This document shows positions 1 through 9,032 of a stretch of DNA of 64,000 nucleotides, piece by piece. The notes beneath the pieces are model-generated. The model saw nothing but the letters and a program-made list of their open reading frames with translations, made no database searches and was not told where the DNA came from. Origin of the DNA: an uncultured Eubacteriales bacterium (GTDB taxonomy: Bacteria; Bacillota; Clostridia; Oscillospirales; Acutalibacteraceae); contig CAKSPZ010000001.1 in NCBI GenBank assembly GCA_934486635.1, forward strand, positions 186,001 to 250,000. The letters are read 5' to 3'. Position numbers and translations under genes: made by a program. Position 1 is the stretch's first letter; every line of letters begins with the position of its first letter.

Positions 1-481
1 TAAATTAATAATTGAAAAATTATTTACGTTGGATGAATATAAGAAGTGTAATACGCTTTTTATGTATATGTCAAAACCTGATGAAATTAATACTTACGAA
101 TTATTTGAAAAAGCTTTATTGGATAAAAAAATAGTGGCATTGCCTCGATGTATAGAAGAGAAAAAAGAACTTCAATTTTTTATGGTTAATTCCCTTAGTG
201 ATTTAGAAAAAGGAAAATTTAAACTGATGGAACCCATAAAAACAAAATGTTTGCCAATATCAAGTGGTGAAAATGATCTATGTATTGTTCCTGGTATTAT
301 ATTTGATATGTCTGGCTATAGGTTGGGTTACGGTGGTGGATATTATGACAGGTTTTTAACTCGGTTTAAAGGTAAAACAGTAGGGCTATGTTATGATGAT
401 TTTATAATGTCGACTTTGCCAAGAGATAAATTTGATATGAATGTTGATGCAATAATAACAGAGAATAGAGTTATAATTTAA
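1..481 (+). CDS. 5-formyltetrahydrofolate cyclo-ligase, 5' end outside window
   Basis: ATP-dependent conversion of 5-formyl-THF to 5,10-methenyl-THF in the cytosol (MTHFS/YgfA family). The frame is open from base 2 onward, so the gene starts to the left of the window; the TTG at 29 is internal. Visible hallmarks are the EINTYELF segment that follows the first strand, the VPGIIFD strand, and the glycine-rich ATP/substrate loop RLGYGGGYYDRFL near the middle. About 159 residues are present against roughly 180-190 for the family, so only the N-terminal 20-30 residues are missing. It is followed 35 bases later by mltG on the same strand, probably co-transcribed. The folate operon at 24 kb is separate. 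Confidence 0.9.
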   Translation, partial: KLIIEKLFTLDEYKKCNTLFMYMSKPDEINTYELFEKALLDKKIVALPRCIEEKKELQFFMVNSLSDLEKGKFKLMEPIKTKCLPISSGENDLCIVPGIIFDMSGYRLGYGGGYYDRFLTRFKGKTVGLCYDDFIMSTLPRDKFDMNVDAIITENRVII

Positions 482-516
482 GAAAAATTTATATGTCTTT
501 AATAAGGAGTATAAAA

Positions 517-1851
517 ATGAACGATAAAAATAAGAATGATCAGGATATGAAATCTCAAGAGGAAATTTTATCTGAGAATATTAAAAAAAAGGTGGAAAAT
601 TTTGAGGTTAATATTGATCATACATATAATGAAAAAGAAAACATAGAAAATTTAATGAGTTATAGTGAAAATAAAAAGAAAAAGCATGATAAAAGTATAA
701 AACTGAAAAAAGTAGATAATAAAATAAAAAGGTCATTTGAATATGTAAAATTTTTTAAATCAATATGGATTTTTTTAATTTTTTCAGTGTGCTTGATTTT
801 AGGTCAATTTGTAGTTCTTGGTACGCTTGATATGTTGGCTATTACAAGAAATGATAGTATGGTAAGTATTGAAATCCCCAAAGGGACTAGTAAGACAAAA
901 GTTGCAGATATGCTATATGACAATGGAGTTATTAAACAACCAACGTTTTTTAAATTGTATTTATTTCTTACAAAAGGTTCTCAAAAATTTATTCCAGGGA
1001 GTTTTGAAATAAAAACAAATCTTGATTATGAAGCGACTATAAATTATTTACAGTCGAATGCTAACAGGATTGATTCAGATGTAGTAAATGTAACTATCCC
1101 AGAAGGTAAAAATGTAATGGAAATTGCTGAAATATTAGAAAAAAATGAGATTTGTTCAGCAGAAGAGTTTATGGAAGCTTGTAAAACAGGTGATTTTGAT
1201 AAAAATTATGATTTTATAGAAAATAACAAAAATGATGATGTGATATATAGATTTGAAGGTTATTTATTCCCAGATACGTATAGTTTTTATAAAAATGTTG
1301 AACCAACTTCAGTTATTAAAAAGTTTTTAAATAACTTTAACAATAAAATTTCTAAAAAAATCCTTACAGATGATTCAAATGAGAAGGTAAGTGTAAGAAC
1401 GTTAGCAGAAAGAAAATCTTTATCTGTAAAGGATTTAGTGAATTTTGCGGCTATTGTTCAAGCAGAGGCTGCAAATGATGCTGATATGAATGGTGTATCT
1501 GCAGTTATAAGCAATAGATTAAATACCGTCAATACTGCAGGTATGTCGCCTTATGGGGATGCAATAAATGGTTGTTTATCTGTAGATGCTACTGTTTGGT
1601 ATCCTTATAGAAACAAAGATAAGGTTCCGGAAAGTATTGTTGACAATTATGAAAGTCCGTATAATACGTATAAGTTTAAAGGGTTACCAATAGGACCGAT
1701 TTGTAATCCCGGATTGACCGCTGTTGAATCTGTGCTTAATTTTAAACCAACACAATACTATTTTTACTGCCATGATAATAAAGGAAAAACCTATTATGCA
1801 CAGACTTTTGCAGAACATAATGTTAATTTAAAAAAAGCCGGTATTAAATAA
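517..1851 (+). CDS. mltG: Endolytic murein transglycosylase MltG
   Basis: YceG/MltG family: a membrane-bound lytic transglycosylase that cuts nascent glycan strands and thereby ends peptidoglycan polymerisation. Residues about 1-80 are a charged cytoplasmic stretch with many Lys and Glu, followed by one membrane segment (SIWIFLIFSVCLILGQFVVL) and an extracellular catalytic part. A LysM-like subdomain (VSIEIPKGTSKTKVADML) precedes the YceG core, which includes the catalytic glutamate in AAIVQAEA and the family motif GLPIGPICNPG. I place the start at ATG 517, seven bases after AAGGAG; an in-frame ATG at 493 lacks a ribosome-binding site. It lies between the cyclo-ligase and a U32 peptidase, a common clostridial neighbourhood. 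Confidence 0.92.
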   Translation: MNDKNKNDQDMKSQEEILSENIKKKVENFEVNIDHTYNEKENIENLMSYSENKKKKHDKSIKLKKVDNKIKRSFEYVKFFKSIWIFLIFSVCLILGQFVVLGTLDMLAITRNDSMVSIEIPKGTSKTKVADMLYDNGVIKQPTFFKLYLFLTKGSQKFIPGSFEIKTNLDYEATINYLQSNANRIDSDVVNVTIPEGKNVMEIAEILEKNEICSAEEFMEACKTGDFDKNYDFIENNKNDDVIYRFEGYLFPDTYSFYKNVEPTSVIKKFLNNFNNKISKKILTDDSNEKVSVRTLAERKSLSVKDLVNFAAIVQAEAANDADMNGVSAVISNRLNTVNTAGMSPYGDAINGCLSVDATVWYPYRNKDKVPESIVDNYESPYNTYKFKGLPIGPICNPGLTAVESVLNFKPTQYYFYCHDNKGKTYYAQTFAEHNVNLKKAGIK

Positions 1852-1878
1852 GTTTTTATAGAAAGAGGACAAGTTATT

Positions 1879-3105
1879 TTGAATAATAATTTTATTTTAG
1901 AAAAGCCAGAAATTTTATCTCCTGCAGGAGATATGGAAAGATTGATTACTGCGGTTAACTTCGGTGCAGATGCAGTTTATTTAGCAGGTCAAGAATTTGG
2001 GATGAGAACTTCTTCTTCAAATTTTGATAATGACCAGCTTGCAAAGGCAATTAAATTTGCACATGATAAAAATGTAAAGGTTTATTTAACATGTAATACT
2101 TTACCAAGAAATAATGAAATTAATAGATTACCGTCATTTATTGAAAATGCTAAAGATTTAGGAATAGATGCTTTTATTGTAGCGGATATAGGTGTTTTAC
2201 AATTAGTGAAAAAATATGCACCAAATGTGGATATACATATATCAACTCAAGCTGGAATTGTTAATTATGTTACAGCACAGTCGTTTTATGACATGGGTGC
2301 TAAACGAGTAGTTTTAGCAAGAGAATTAACTCTTGACGATATTGCTACAATTAGAGCAAAAACTAATAAGAACCTTGAGTTGGAGGTTTTTGTTCATGGT
2401 TCTATGTGCGTTTCTTTCTCTGGAAGATGTTTATTATCAAGTTATTTAACAGGTAGAGATGCCAATAGAGGGGATTGTGCTCAACCGTGTAGATGGAAAT
2501 ATAATTTAGTTGAGGAAAATAGACAAGGTCAATTATTTCCTATTGAAGAGGATAAATCAGGAGCTTATATTTTAAATTCTAGAGATTTATGTATGATAAA
2601 TTACATACCTCAAATTGTTAAGGCTGGTGCTTCTAGCCTTAAAATAGAGGGAAGAGCTAAATCATCTTATTATGTTGCAGTGACTACTAATGCGTATAAG
2701 GCGGCTTTAAACAACTATATAAATAATCAAGCTGCAGAGAGTTGGATGTTTGAAGAATTAGATAAAATTAGTCACAGAGAATATAATACAGGATTCTTCT
2801 TTGGAAATGAACCAGGACAAGTTTATTCTAATGGCGGCTATGTTAGAAAATATGATGTAGTAGCTGTTTGCGATGGTTATGACAATGGCATGATGCAAAT
2901 TTCACAAAGAAATAAATTCTTTAAGGGAGATTGCTTAGATGTTTTGGAACCAGGTGGAAAACCTTTTGAGTTGCATGTAGAGAAAATTATCGATGAATGG
3001 GGTAATGAGGTTGAATCAACTCCTCATGCAATGCAAAAATTATTTATTCCAGTTAATAGAGAAGTTCTAAAAGGTGCTTTTTTAAGGAAAAAAAGACTAA
3101 ATTAA
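1879..3105 (+). CDS. U32 family peptidase / tRNA hydroxylation-type protein
   Basis: Peptidase family U32 (YrrO/RlhA/TrhP relatives). The 408-residue protein begins with the typical EILSPAGDMERL and contains the family signature HGSMCVSFSGRCLLSSYLTG, followed by the cysteine pair in GDCAQPCRW that usually joins an iron-sulfur or metal site. The C-terminal region (about 320-408) is the small beta-barrel extension. Members in other bacteria take part in tRNA uridine hydroxylation; the Gram-positive pair YrrN/YrrO is thought to do the same, so a tRNA-modification role is more likely than proteolysis. The start is TTG 1879 after GAAAGAGG. It is the last gene of the operon and is followed by a strong terminator. 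Confidence 0.88.
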   Translation: MNNNFILEKPEILSPAGDMERLITAVNFGADAVYLAGQEFGMRTSSSNFDNDQLAKAIKFAHDKNVKVYLTCNTLPRNNEINRLPSFIENAKDLGIDAFIVADIGVLQLVKKYAPNVDIHISTQAGIVNYVTAQSFYDMGAKRVVLARELTLDDIATIRAKTNKNLELEVFVHGSMCVSFSGRCLLSSYLTGRDANRGDCAQPCRWKYNLVEENRQGQLFPIEEDKSGAYILNSRDLCMINYIPQIVKAGASSLKIEGRAKSSYYVAVTTNAYKAALNNYINNQAAESWMFEELDKISHREYNTGFFFGNEPGQVYSNGGYVRKYDVVAVCDGYDNGMMQISQRNKFFKGDCLDVLEPGGKPFELHVEKIIDEWGNEVESTPHAMQKLFIPVNREVLKGAFLRKKRLN

Positions 3106-3142
3106 AAAATGTGGCCGCGCGGTATAGTGCGGCCACATTTTT
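3105..3142. terminator. Bidirectional rho-independent terminator
   Basis: Arms 3105-3118 and 3129-3142 are perfectly complementary (core GTGGCCGC/GCGGCCAC flanked by A5 and T5), with a 10-base loop. It separates the U32 gene on plus from galU on minus and works for both because the A-run and T-run are symmetrical. Confidence 0.92.
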
Positions 3143-3166
3143 ACATAAAATAAAACTGATTTTACT

Positions 3167-4036
3167 TTATATATTATTTGCTATGTTTTTTAAGTATTCT
3201 TTAAATTCAGGTCCTATTTCATTGTGAGATAGGGCAACTTCTACACAAGCTTTCATGATACCAAGTTTATTTCCCATATCGTAACGTTTACCAATAAAGT
3301 CAACAGCGGTTACGCCGGTTGTAGTTGCTAAAGTTTTTAAAGCGTCAGTTAATTGGATTTCTCCACCGGCACCTGGTTGCGTTTTATCAAGTATATCAAA
3401 TATTTCAGGTGTTAATATACATCTGCCTAAAATAGAATAAAGCGACATTATTTTATCTGGAGTAGGTTTTTCTATCATGTCAGTACATTTAAAAATGTTA
3501 TCTTTTAAATTTTCAACTTTTAAAGAACTATATTTAGTAATTTCACTTTTTGGAACTTTATTAATGCCTAAAACACACTTGTGATAAGTTTCATATGCTT
3601 TTATTAGCTGAGCACATACAGGTTCTTTACCTATAATAACATCATCTCCGTAAAGTACGGCAAAAGGTTCTGAACCTACAAATGAACGAGCACAACCTAT
3701 AGCGTGCCCAAGACCATGAGTTTCTTTTTGGCGTAAAAAGTATATATTAGCAAGTTTTGAAATTGATACAATTTCTTTGTGCATTTCAATATTTTCATTA
3801 GATAAAAGACGTTGTTCAAGTTCAGGGCTTCTATCAAAATGGTCTTCCATAATTTCTTTGCCACGATTTGTTATTATTAATATATCGGTAATACCGGATT
3901 GTACAGCTTCTTCTACTATATATTGAATAGCAGGCTTGTCAACTATAGGGAACATTTCTTTGGGTAATGCTTTTGTTGCAGGTAAGACACGTGTTCCCAG
4001 TCCAGCCGCCGGTATAACAGCTTTTGTAACTTTCAT
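3167..4036 (-). CDS. galU: UTP-glucose-1-phosphate uridylyltransferase
   Basis: Makes UDP-glucose from UTP and glucose-1-phosphate, a precursor for glycolipids, teichoic acids and capsule. The 289-residue protein has the nucleotidyltransferase signature AVIPAAGLGTRVLPATKALPK at its N-terminus, then KEMFPIVDKPAIQYIVEEA, FAVLYGDDVI (metal-binding Asp) and the GalU motif EIQLTDAL near residue 225. Length matches the family. It has its own promoter (4071-4099) and start ATG 4036 behind AGGAG, and it is monocistronic between two terminators or gaps. It is a relative of the CDP-glucose-forming rfbF at 7.2 kb, but the motifs are those of GalU. Confidence 0.95.
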   Translation of the reverse strand: MKVTKAVIPAAGLGTRVLPATKALPKEMFPIVDKPAIQYIVEEAVQSGITDILIITNRGKEIMEDHFDRSPELEQRLLSNENIEMHKEIVSISKLANIYFLRQKETHGLGHAIGCARSFVGSEPFAVLYGDDVIIGKEPVCAQLIKAYETYHKCVLGINKVPKSEITKYSSLKVENLKDNIFKCTDMIEKPTPDKIMSLYSILGRCILTPEIFDILDKTQPGAGGEIQLTDALKTLATTTGVTAVDFIGKRYDMGNKLGIMKACVEVALSHNEIGPEFKEYLKNIANNI

Positions 4037-4070
4037 ATGGGACTCCTTTTATACATTTTTTTCTATTTAA

Positions 4071-4099
4071 ATTATAGATTAATCTTAACTTTAAGTCAA
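4071..4099 (-). promoter_or_regulatory. Sigma-A promoter of galU
   Basis: On the minus strand TTGACT (4099-4094) and TATAAT (4076-4071) are separated by exactly 17 bases, placing transcription start near 4064 and giving a short leader before the galU ATG at 4036. Confidence 0.8.
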
Positions 4100-4165
4100 T
4101 ATTAAGAAAGATTAGATGCCTTTATGGAGAGTATTTTTTAAAAACGATTTTTTATCAAAGCTTTA

Positions 4166-4660
4166 TTAGAAGTTTTCACTTCTTTTTTTAAACGTAAATT
4201 TGTTAACAAACATTGCAATTATAATGCCAAGACTTGTATCTATAACTCGATTAATCACATACATCAAAGTATCCGTTACATTTTCAGTTGGCCACATTAC
4301 CACACTTAGAACAACTATACATGAAATTACAACAGATTCAGGATAATTTATTAAATTACATATATATATTACAATTAGTATGGAAATTGGTGCGATAAGC
4401 AAGTCAGAAAAGCTTTTAAGTGGTAGGTTATGGGTAAGAAGTAATATTAAATAACCAATAATACCACCTATTAAGGTTCCAACAAGTCGCCGAATGCCAG
4501 TCAAAAAAGTTTCACTGTATGTTGGTTGTATACATATAATAGCTGCAATACTTCCAAGTAATACGTCTGACCTATTAAAGATTATAGAGATTAACAAACA
4601 CAAAAAAACAGAGATAGCTGTTTTTATAGCACGTAAGCCTAATTTGTATCGTGGATTCAT
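4166..4660 (-). CDS. FUSC/aromatic acid exporter-like membrane protein
   Basis: About 164 residues with four or five hydrophobic helices and the FUSC-family pattern: a first helix after an Arg/Lys-rich start (GLRAIKTAISVFLCLLIS), then the loop RRLVGTLIGGIIGYLI typical of ArAE/YgaE-type proteins, and a final helix containing RVIDTSLGIIIAMFVN. Family members are thought to export aromatic acids, but only the membrane half is present here and no substrate can be assigned. I prefer ATG 4660 over GTG 4672 because AGGGTG lies nine bases before it. It follows the dCMP deaminase gene by 26 bases and is probably co-transcribed. Confidence 0.75.
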   Translation of the reverse strand: MNPRYKLGLRAIKTAISVFLCLLISIIFNRSDVLLGSIAAIICIQPTYSETFLTGIRRLVGTLIGGIIGYLILLLTHNLPLKSFSDLLIAPISILIVIYICNLINYPESVVISCIVVLSVVMWPTENVTDTLMYVINRVIDTSLGIIIAMFVNKFTFKKRSENF

Positions 4661-4686
4661 AATTACACACACCCTAATATAATTTT

Positions 4687-5175
4687 TTAATATCCTCTTT
4701 GACCTGATAACGATTCATCTTCATTTATCCAATCGTTAACATCTATAACCTTAAATTTATTTTTGTCAATTCGAACAACTACAGTTTTTATTCCAGCATT
4801 TATAATCAATCTTTTACACATGGAACAAGAGCAAGTATTTTTTACATAGTCATTTGTTGATACTTCTTTACCAACCAAATATAACGTTGAATTTAACATT
4901 TCTTTTCTGGAAGCATGTATAATAGCATTTGCTTCAGCATGTACAGATCGACATAATTCATATCGTTCACCACGAGGTATGTTTAAAATTTCACGAGTGC
5001 ATTTGCCAAGAGTAATACAATTTTGACGTCCTCTAGGAGCACCTGTATATCCTGAAGATATTATTTGGTCATTATTCACAATTATTGCTCCAAAGTTTCT
5101 TCGTAAGCAGGTTCCACGTTCAAGAACAGTTTGAGCTATATCTAAATAGTAGTTTCTTTTATCAACTCTTTTCAT
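4687..5175 (-). CDS. comEB: dCMP deaminase (ComEB family)
   Basis: Zinc-dependent deamination of dCMP to dUMP, feeding dTMP synthesis. The 162-residue protein contains the family N-terminus (YYLDIAQTVLERGTCLRR), the GYTGAPRG substrate loop, the zinc His and catalytic Glu in SVHAEANAII and two cysteines in CSCSMCKRL that complete the site. The proline that usually precedes the first of these cysteines is replaced. The start is ATG 5175; the GGAG box lies unusually far (about 16 bases) upstream. It is transcribed from the promoter at 5206-5234, with the FUSC-like gene downstream. Confidence 0.9.
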   Translation of the reverse strand: MKRVDKRNYYLDIAQTVLERGTCLRRNFGAIIVNNDQIISSGYTGAPRGRQNCITLGKCTREILNIPRGERYELCRSVHAEANAIIHASRKEMLNSTLYLVGKEVSTNDYVKNTCSCSMCKRLIINAGIKTVVVRIDKNKFKVIDVNDWINEDESLSGQRGY

Positions 5176-5205
5176 AGTGTTTATTGTTCACTCCTTTTAT
5201 ACGAT

Positions 5206-5234
5206 ATTATAATTTATTATTTTATGTTAATCAA
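5206..5234 (-). promoter_or_regulatory. Promoter of comEB
   Basis: Minus-strand TTGATT (5234-5229) and TATAAT (5211-5206) with a 17-base spacer, about 25 bases upstream of the comEB ribosome-binding region. Confidence 0.75.
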
Positions 5235-5239
5235 TACTT

Positions 5240-5266
5240 TTGAAAAAGTGGACTTTATGATATACT
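5240..5266 (+). promoter_or_regulatory. Probable extended -10 promoter of ksgA
   Basis: TG-A-TATACT at 5258-5266 is an extended -10. A TTGAAA at 5240-5245 is only 15 bases upstream, shorter than usual, so the TG extension probably carries the promoter. It precedes ksgA by about 35 bases. Confidence 0.5.
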
Positions 5267-5302
5267 TAAGTTTATAAGTATGGTAGGTATTTTGGAGGTT
5301 AT

Positions 5303-6163
5303 ATGGAAAAATTATCTGATATAAATACAATAAAAAAAATATTAACAAAGCACGGCTTTAATTTTTCAAAAGCTTTAGGTCAAAATTTTTTAATTAATCC
5401 AAATGTATGTCCTAAAATGGCAGAATTGTGTGGTGCTAATGAAAATATCGGAGTTATAGAAATAGGTCCGGGAATAGGCGTTTTAACTTGTGAATTAGCT
5501 AAAAGAGCAAAAAAAGTAGTAGCAATAGAGTTGGATAAAAGGTTAATACCTGTTTTAACTGAGACGTTATCGGATTTTAACAATGTAAAGATTATAAATG
5601 AAGATATTATGTGTATCGATTTGCAAAAATTAATAAATGAAGAATTTTTAGGTATGGACGTTGTGCTTTGTGCAAATTTACCGTATTACATTACTTCACC
5701 AATTATTATGAAGTTGTTGGAAGAACATTTAAGATTAAAGTCTATTACAGTTATGATTCAAAAAGAAGTTGCAGATAGAATTTGTGCAGGAGAATGCGAT
5801 AGAAAAACGGGAAGTATTAGTTTAGCTGTAAGTTATTATTCTGAGCCAGAAATGCTATTTTCGGTAAGCCGAGGAAGTTTTATGCCGGCACCAAATGTTG
5901 ATTCTGCAGTAATTAAATTGAATATTAGAGAAAATATTCCATACAACGTTATTGATGAAAAATTGTTTTTTAAAATTATAAAGGCAGCATTTTCTCAAAG
6001 GAGAAAAACTGCCATTAATTCGTTAAGCAATATGTTGGGAATTGATAAAAATAATTTAATAAAGATTTTTGAAGATTTATGTATACCAGTGTCAAGTCGA
6101 GCAGAAAATATTTCTTTAGAACAGTTTTCAAAACTTGAAAATGCTTTTAATAATAAAAGTTAA
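5303..6163 (+). CDS. rsmA: 16S rRNA (adenine1518/1519-N6)-dimethyltransferase
   Basis: KsgA/RsmA: uses SAM to dimethylate two adjacent adenines in the 3'-terminal helix of 16S rRNA, a late step in 30S assembly. The 286-residue sequence shows KALGQNFLINPNV (substrate loop), the SAM motif I VIEIGPGIGVLT, the acidic motif II (VAIELDKRL) and the catalytic motif NLPYYITSP, then the helical C-terminal domain with AFSQRRKTAINSL. The start is ATG 5303 behind TTGGAGG. It is flanked by genes on the opposite strand, so it is monocistronic. No clear terminator was found in 6164-6291. Confidence 0.96.
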   Translation: MEKLSDINTIKKILTKHGFNFSKALGQNFLINPNVCPKMAELCGANENIGVIEIGPGIGVLTCELAKRAKKVVAIELDKRLIPVLTETLSDFNNVKIINEDIMCIDLQKLINEEFLGMDVVLCANLPYYITSPIIMKLLEEHLRLKSITVMIQKEVADRICAGECDRKTGSISLAVSYYSEPEMLFSVSRGSFMPAPNVDSAVIKLNIRENIPYNVIDEKLFFKIIKAAFSQRRKTAINSLSNMLGIDKNNLIKIFEDLCIPVSSRAENISLEQFSKLENAFNNKS

Positions 6164-6291
6164 AATAGTTTAATAGTGTTTAAAGTTTTTTAACTAGTAA
6201 ACGGGAATATATGTACAATTTATTTCAGTTGATTCTGTGAGTTAGTAATTTTTTATGGCTAGTAATTTTATGCAATTTTAAAAACCAAAAA

Positions 6292-6927
6292 TTAAACAGA
6301 GGTAATTTGTTGTTTGCGTTTATTTTTTTGATATAAAATAATTAATATGATTATTACAGCAATGGTAAGTGTTAAGACTAAAATAGTAGTAAAAATGTTT
6401 TTTGTATCTATTATAGTTATGTTTTTAAATTGATTTAATTTGTTGGTACTAAACTCAAAATATGGTTTACCATCAATTTCAGTTACTGTACCAGAAATTT
6501 TAATATCATTATTATCACCGTAAACTATATTTAAAGCTTCAATATCATTTTTATCAAAACTATAAGGGATAGGAATTCTGACAACAACGGTTTGATTTTC
6601 TTTTAGTTCTATGTTTTTTCCGTTTTCTAAAACTTCAATGTTATATATATTTAGTTTTTGTACGTTTTTTGCCTTATCTGAATCAAGTCCAGAGACGGCC
6701 TTTTCATATTCAGCGGAATTTGTTTCAAGCTCAGTAACTTTAAGTTCTGCATTTTTAGGATATATACCGCTTGGAGCAAGTACGCTAATACCGGTGGAAC
6801 TATCAGTTTTTTTGAACATTGGATAGGAATCATCTGAGTTTTCTGAACAATATGCACAGTTAATTGTTAAATTAAGTAAAATTAAAATAAAGAAAGAATG
6901 TAGCACAAATTTTTTAAAATTTATCAT
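6292..6927 (-). CDS. Secreted membrane-anchored protein of unknown function
   Basis: The 211-residue protein has a signal peptide (residues about 1-27, hydrophobic FFILILLNLTIN then CAYC) that could be cut by either signal peptidase I or II, an extracellular region of about 140 residues and one C-terminal membrane helix (residues about 175-198) followed by a Lys/Arg-rich tail. The extracellular part contains the phrase SSTGISVLAPSGIYPKNAELKV, which resembles repeats seen in clostridial surface and Ig-like proteins, but I cannot name a family. No enzyme motif is visible. It has its own promoter at 6961-6989. Confidence 0.7.
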   Translation of the reverse strand: MINFKKFVLHSFFILILLNLTINCAYCSENSDDSYPMFKKTDSSTGISVLAPSGIYPKNAELKVTELETNSAEYEKAVSGLDSDKAKNVQKLNIYNIEVLENGKNIELKENQTVVVRIPIPYSFDKNDIEALNIVYGDNNDIKISGTVTEIDGKPYFEFSTNKLNQFKNITIIDTKNIFTTILVLTLTIAVIIILIILYQKNKRKQQITSV

Positions 6928-6960
6928 ATTAATACTCCTTTTAACAAATATTTTTATATA

Positions 6961-6989
6961 ATTTTAACACAATAAATAATTGAGGTCAA
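6961..6989 (-). promoter_or_regulatory. Promoter of the 6.3 kb membrane protein
   Basis: Minus-strand TTGACC (6989-6984), 17-base spacer, and TAAAAT (6966-6961) preceded by TG one base upstream (extended -10). Confidence 0.75.
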
Positions 6990-7117
6990 CAATTAAAGAC
7001 ATTACAAACAATATTTTTTTGTAAACTTATTTTTTTTTGTGCTTTTTTGAAAATGATTATTGTAAATATTAAACATTATTAAAAAATGTTAATTTTTAAT
7101 GTTTGTTGTTTTTTAGA

Positions 7118-7147
7118 TTGAAAATCCTGCGAATAGTGTGATATAAT
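7118..7147 (+). promoter_or_regulatory. Promoter of the CDP-sugar operon
   Basis: TTGAAA (7118-7123), 18-base spacer, TATAAT (7142-7147) with TG-A in front (extended -10). Transcription should start near 7154, so an in-frame ATG at 7146 cannot be used and rfbF starts at 7182. The upstream 6990-7117 region is A+T-rich with no other recognisable element. Confidence 0.8.
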
Positions 7148-7181
7148 GTCTTATAGTAAAAAAAGGAGGCTTTATTTTTTT

Positions 7182-7961
7182 ATGAAAGTTGTACTTTTAG
7201 CAGGAGGTTTTGGAACCAGAATATCTGAAGAAAGTCATTTAAGACCAAAACCAATGATTGAAATAGCTGGTAAACCAATTCTTTGGCATATAATGAAAAT
7301 ATATTCAAATTATGGTTATAATGAATTTATAATTTGCTGTGGCTATAAGGCTCATATGATAAAAGAATATTTTGCTAATTATTATTTACATTCAAGCGAT
7401 GTCACATTTGATTTTACAGATAATAATAACATGATACTACATAGTAATTTTGCGGAGCCTTGGAAAGTTACTCTTGTGGATACTGGACTTAACACTATGA
7501 CTGGTGGTCGTATTAAGCGTATTCAAAAATATGTTGGAAATGAACCTTTTATGCTTACTTACGGTGATGGTGTAAGTAATGTTAATATTGAGGAATTAGT
7601 AAAATTTCATAAATCACATGGGAAAATTGCTACTATGACCGCTGTTAACGTTGGACAAAGATTTGGCGTTTTAGATATTGACGAAAAAGAAAATACTATC
7701 CGGTCCTTTAGAGAGAAAAAACATAATGATGGAAGCGTTATAAATGGTGGGTTCATGGTTCTTAATCCCGAAGTTTTTAATTTTATAAAAGGCGACGAAA
7801 CTGTATTTGAACAAGAGCCTCTTGAAAATATTGCAAAAATGGGTGAGCTAAAAGCTTTTAAACATGAGGGATTTTGGAAATGTATGGACACTCAAAGGGA
7901 TAAATGTCAACTTGAAGAAATGTGGGCAAGTGGAAATGCTCCATGGAAAATTTGGAATTAA
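7182..7961 (+). CDS. rfbF: Glucose-1-phosphate cytidylyltransferase
   Basis: First step of CDP-dideoxyhexose synthesis: CTP plus glucose-1-phosphate gives CDP-glucose. The protein (259 residues from ATG 7182) starts KVVLLAGGFGTRISEES, the RfbF version of the nucleotidyltransferase loop, followed by RPKPMIEIAGKPILWHIM, FMLTYGDGVSNVNI (metal-binding Asp) and GVLDIDEKENTIRSFREK. The start follows AGGAGG at 7164-7169; the longer frame from 7146 begins upstream of the predicted transcription start. It is the first gene of an operon running to 15006 or beyond, 14 bases before rfbG. Confidence 0.95.
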   Translation: MKVVLLAGGFGTRISEESHLRPKPMIEIAGKPILWHIMKIYSNYGYNEFIICCGYKAHMIKEYFANYYLHSSDVTFDFTDNNNMILHSNFAEPWKVTLVDTGLNTMTGGRIKRIQKYVGNEPFMLTYGDGVSNVNIEELVKFHKSHGKIATMTAVNVGQRFGVLDIDEKENTIRSFREKKHNDGSVINGGFMVLNPEVFNFIKGDETVFEQEPLENIAKMGELKAFKHEGFWKCMDTQRDKCQLEEMWASGNAPWKIWN

Positions 7962-7975
7962 GTAAGGAGTAGTCT

Positions 7976-9022
7976 ATGAATTTAAACTTTTATGAAGGAA
8001 AAAGAGTTTTTATAACAGGACATACAGGTTTTAAGGGAACATGGCTTTGTAAAATGCTTATTAATGCAGGCGCAATAATTACAGGATACTCTAATGAACC
8101 ACCTACACAGCCTAATCTTTTTAGCTTGGCTGATGTTGAAGAAAAAATAACTTCTATTATTGGAGACGTAAGAGATTTAAATGCATTAAAAGTTGCTTTT
8201 AATAAAGCAAATCCGGAAATTGTTTTTCATTTGGCTGCTCAGCCTATAGTTAGAGATAGCTATAAGGATCCTCATTATACTTACGAAACTAATGTAATGG
8301 GAACTGTAAATATTTTAGAATGTATTAGAAATTCTAAAACAGTTAAATCTTTTTTAAACGTTACCACTGATAAGGTGTATAAAAATAATGAATGGGAGTG
8401 GGGTTATAGAGAAAATGAGCCGCTCGATGGCTTTGACCCTTATTCTAATTCTAAATCTTGTTCGGAATTAGTGACTCATAGCTATAAGTCTTCTTTTTTT
8501 GCGGATGGAAAAATAGCTATATCTACTGCTAGAGCTGGAAACGTTATAGGTGGTGGAGACTTTGCAAACGATAGAATTATACCGGATTGTTTAAGAGCTG
8601 CCATTAATAAAACTAATATTATTGTGAGAAATCCTTTGTCAACAAGACCGTATCAGCACGTTTTAGAGCCGTTATATGCATATCTTATGATAGCTCAAAA
8701 ACAATATGAAGATGAAAAGTTTTCTGGGTACTATAATGTTGGTCCTGATGATTGCGATTGCGTGACAACAGGAGAGCTTGTTAAATTGTTTTGTGAAAAA
8801 TGGAACGATGGTTTAAAAGCAGAAATAAAAAAAGTAGATGGACCTCATGAGGCTAATTTTTTAAAACTTGATTGTTCAAAATTAAAAAGTACATTTGGAT
8901 GGAAGCCTAGATGGAATATTGATAAGGCTATAGAGAAAACAGTAGAATGGTCAAAAGTATATTCTTCGGGCGGTAATATATCTGAAATTATGGACAAACA
9001 AATTGATGAATTTTTAAATTAG
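7976..9022 (+). CDS. rfbG: CDP-glucose 4,6-dehydratase
   Basis: NAD-dependent SDR that converts CDP-glucose to CDP-4-keto-6-deoxyglucose. The Rossmann motif is RVFITGHTGFKGTWL; residues AAQPIVRDSY and the catalytic T-(D)-Y-xxx-K set (NVTTDKVYKNNEWEWGY and PYSNSKSCSE) are present. The 348-residue length is usual. Start ATG 7976 behind AAGGAG. Substrate comes from RfbF upstream; product goes to RfbH downstream, which starts 10 bases after this stop. Confidence 0.95.
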   Translation: MNLNFYEGKRVFITGHTGFKGTWLCKMLINAGAIITGYSNEPPTQPNLFSLADVEEKITSIIGDVRDLNALKVAFNKANPEIVFHLAAQPIVRDSYKDPHYTYETNVMGTVNILECIRNSKTVKSFLNVTTDKVYKNNEWEWGYRENEPLDGFDPYSNSKSCSELVTHSYKSSFFADGKIAISTARAGNVIGGGDFANDRIIPDCLRAAINKTNIIVRNPLSTRPYQHVLEPLYAYLMIAQKQYEDEKFSGYYNVGPDDCDCVTTGELVKLFCEKWNDGLKAEIKKVDGPHEANFLKLDCSKLKSTFGWKPRWNIDKAIEKTVEWSKVYSSGGNISEIMDKQIDEFLN

Positions 9023-9032
9023 GAGTTTTTTT

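Noticed and set aside
7146..7181. Upstream start of rfbF
   Set aside because: The ATG at 7146 lies before the predicted transcription start and has no box; 7182 is used.
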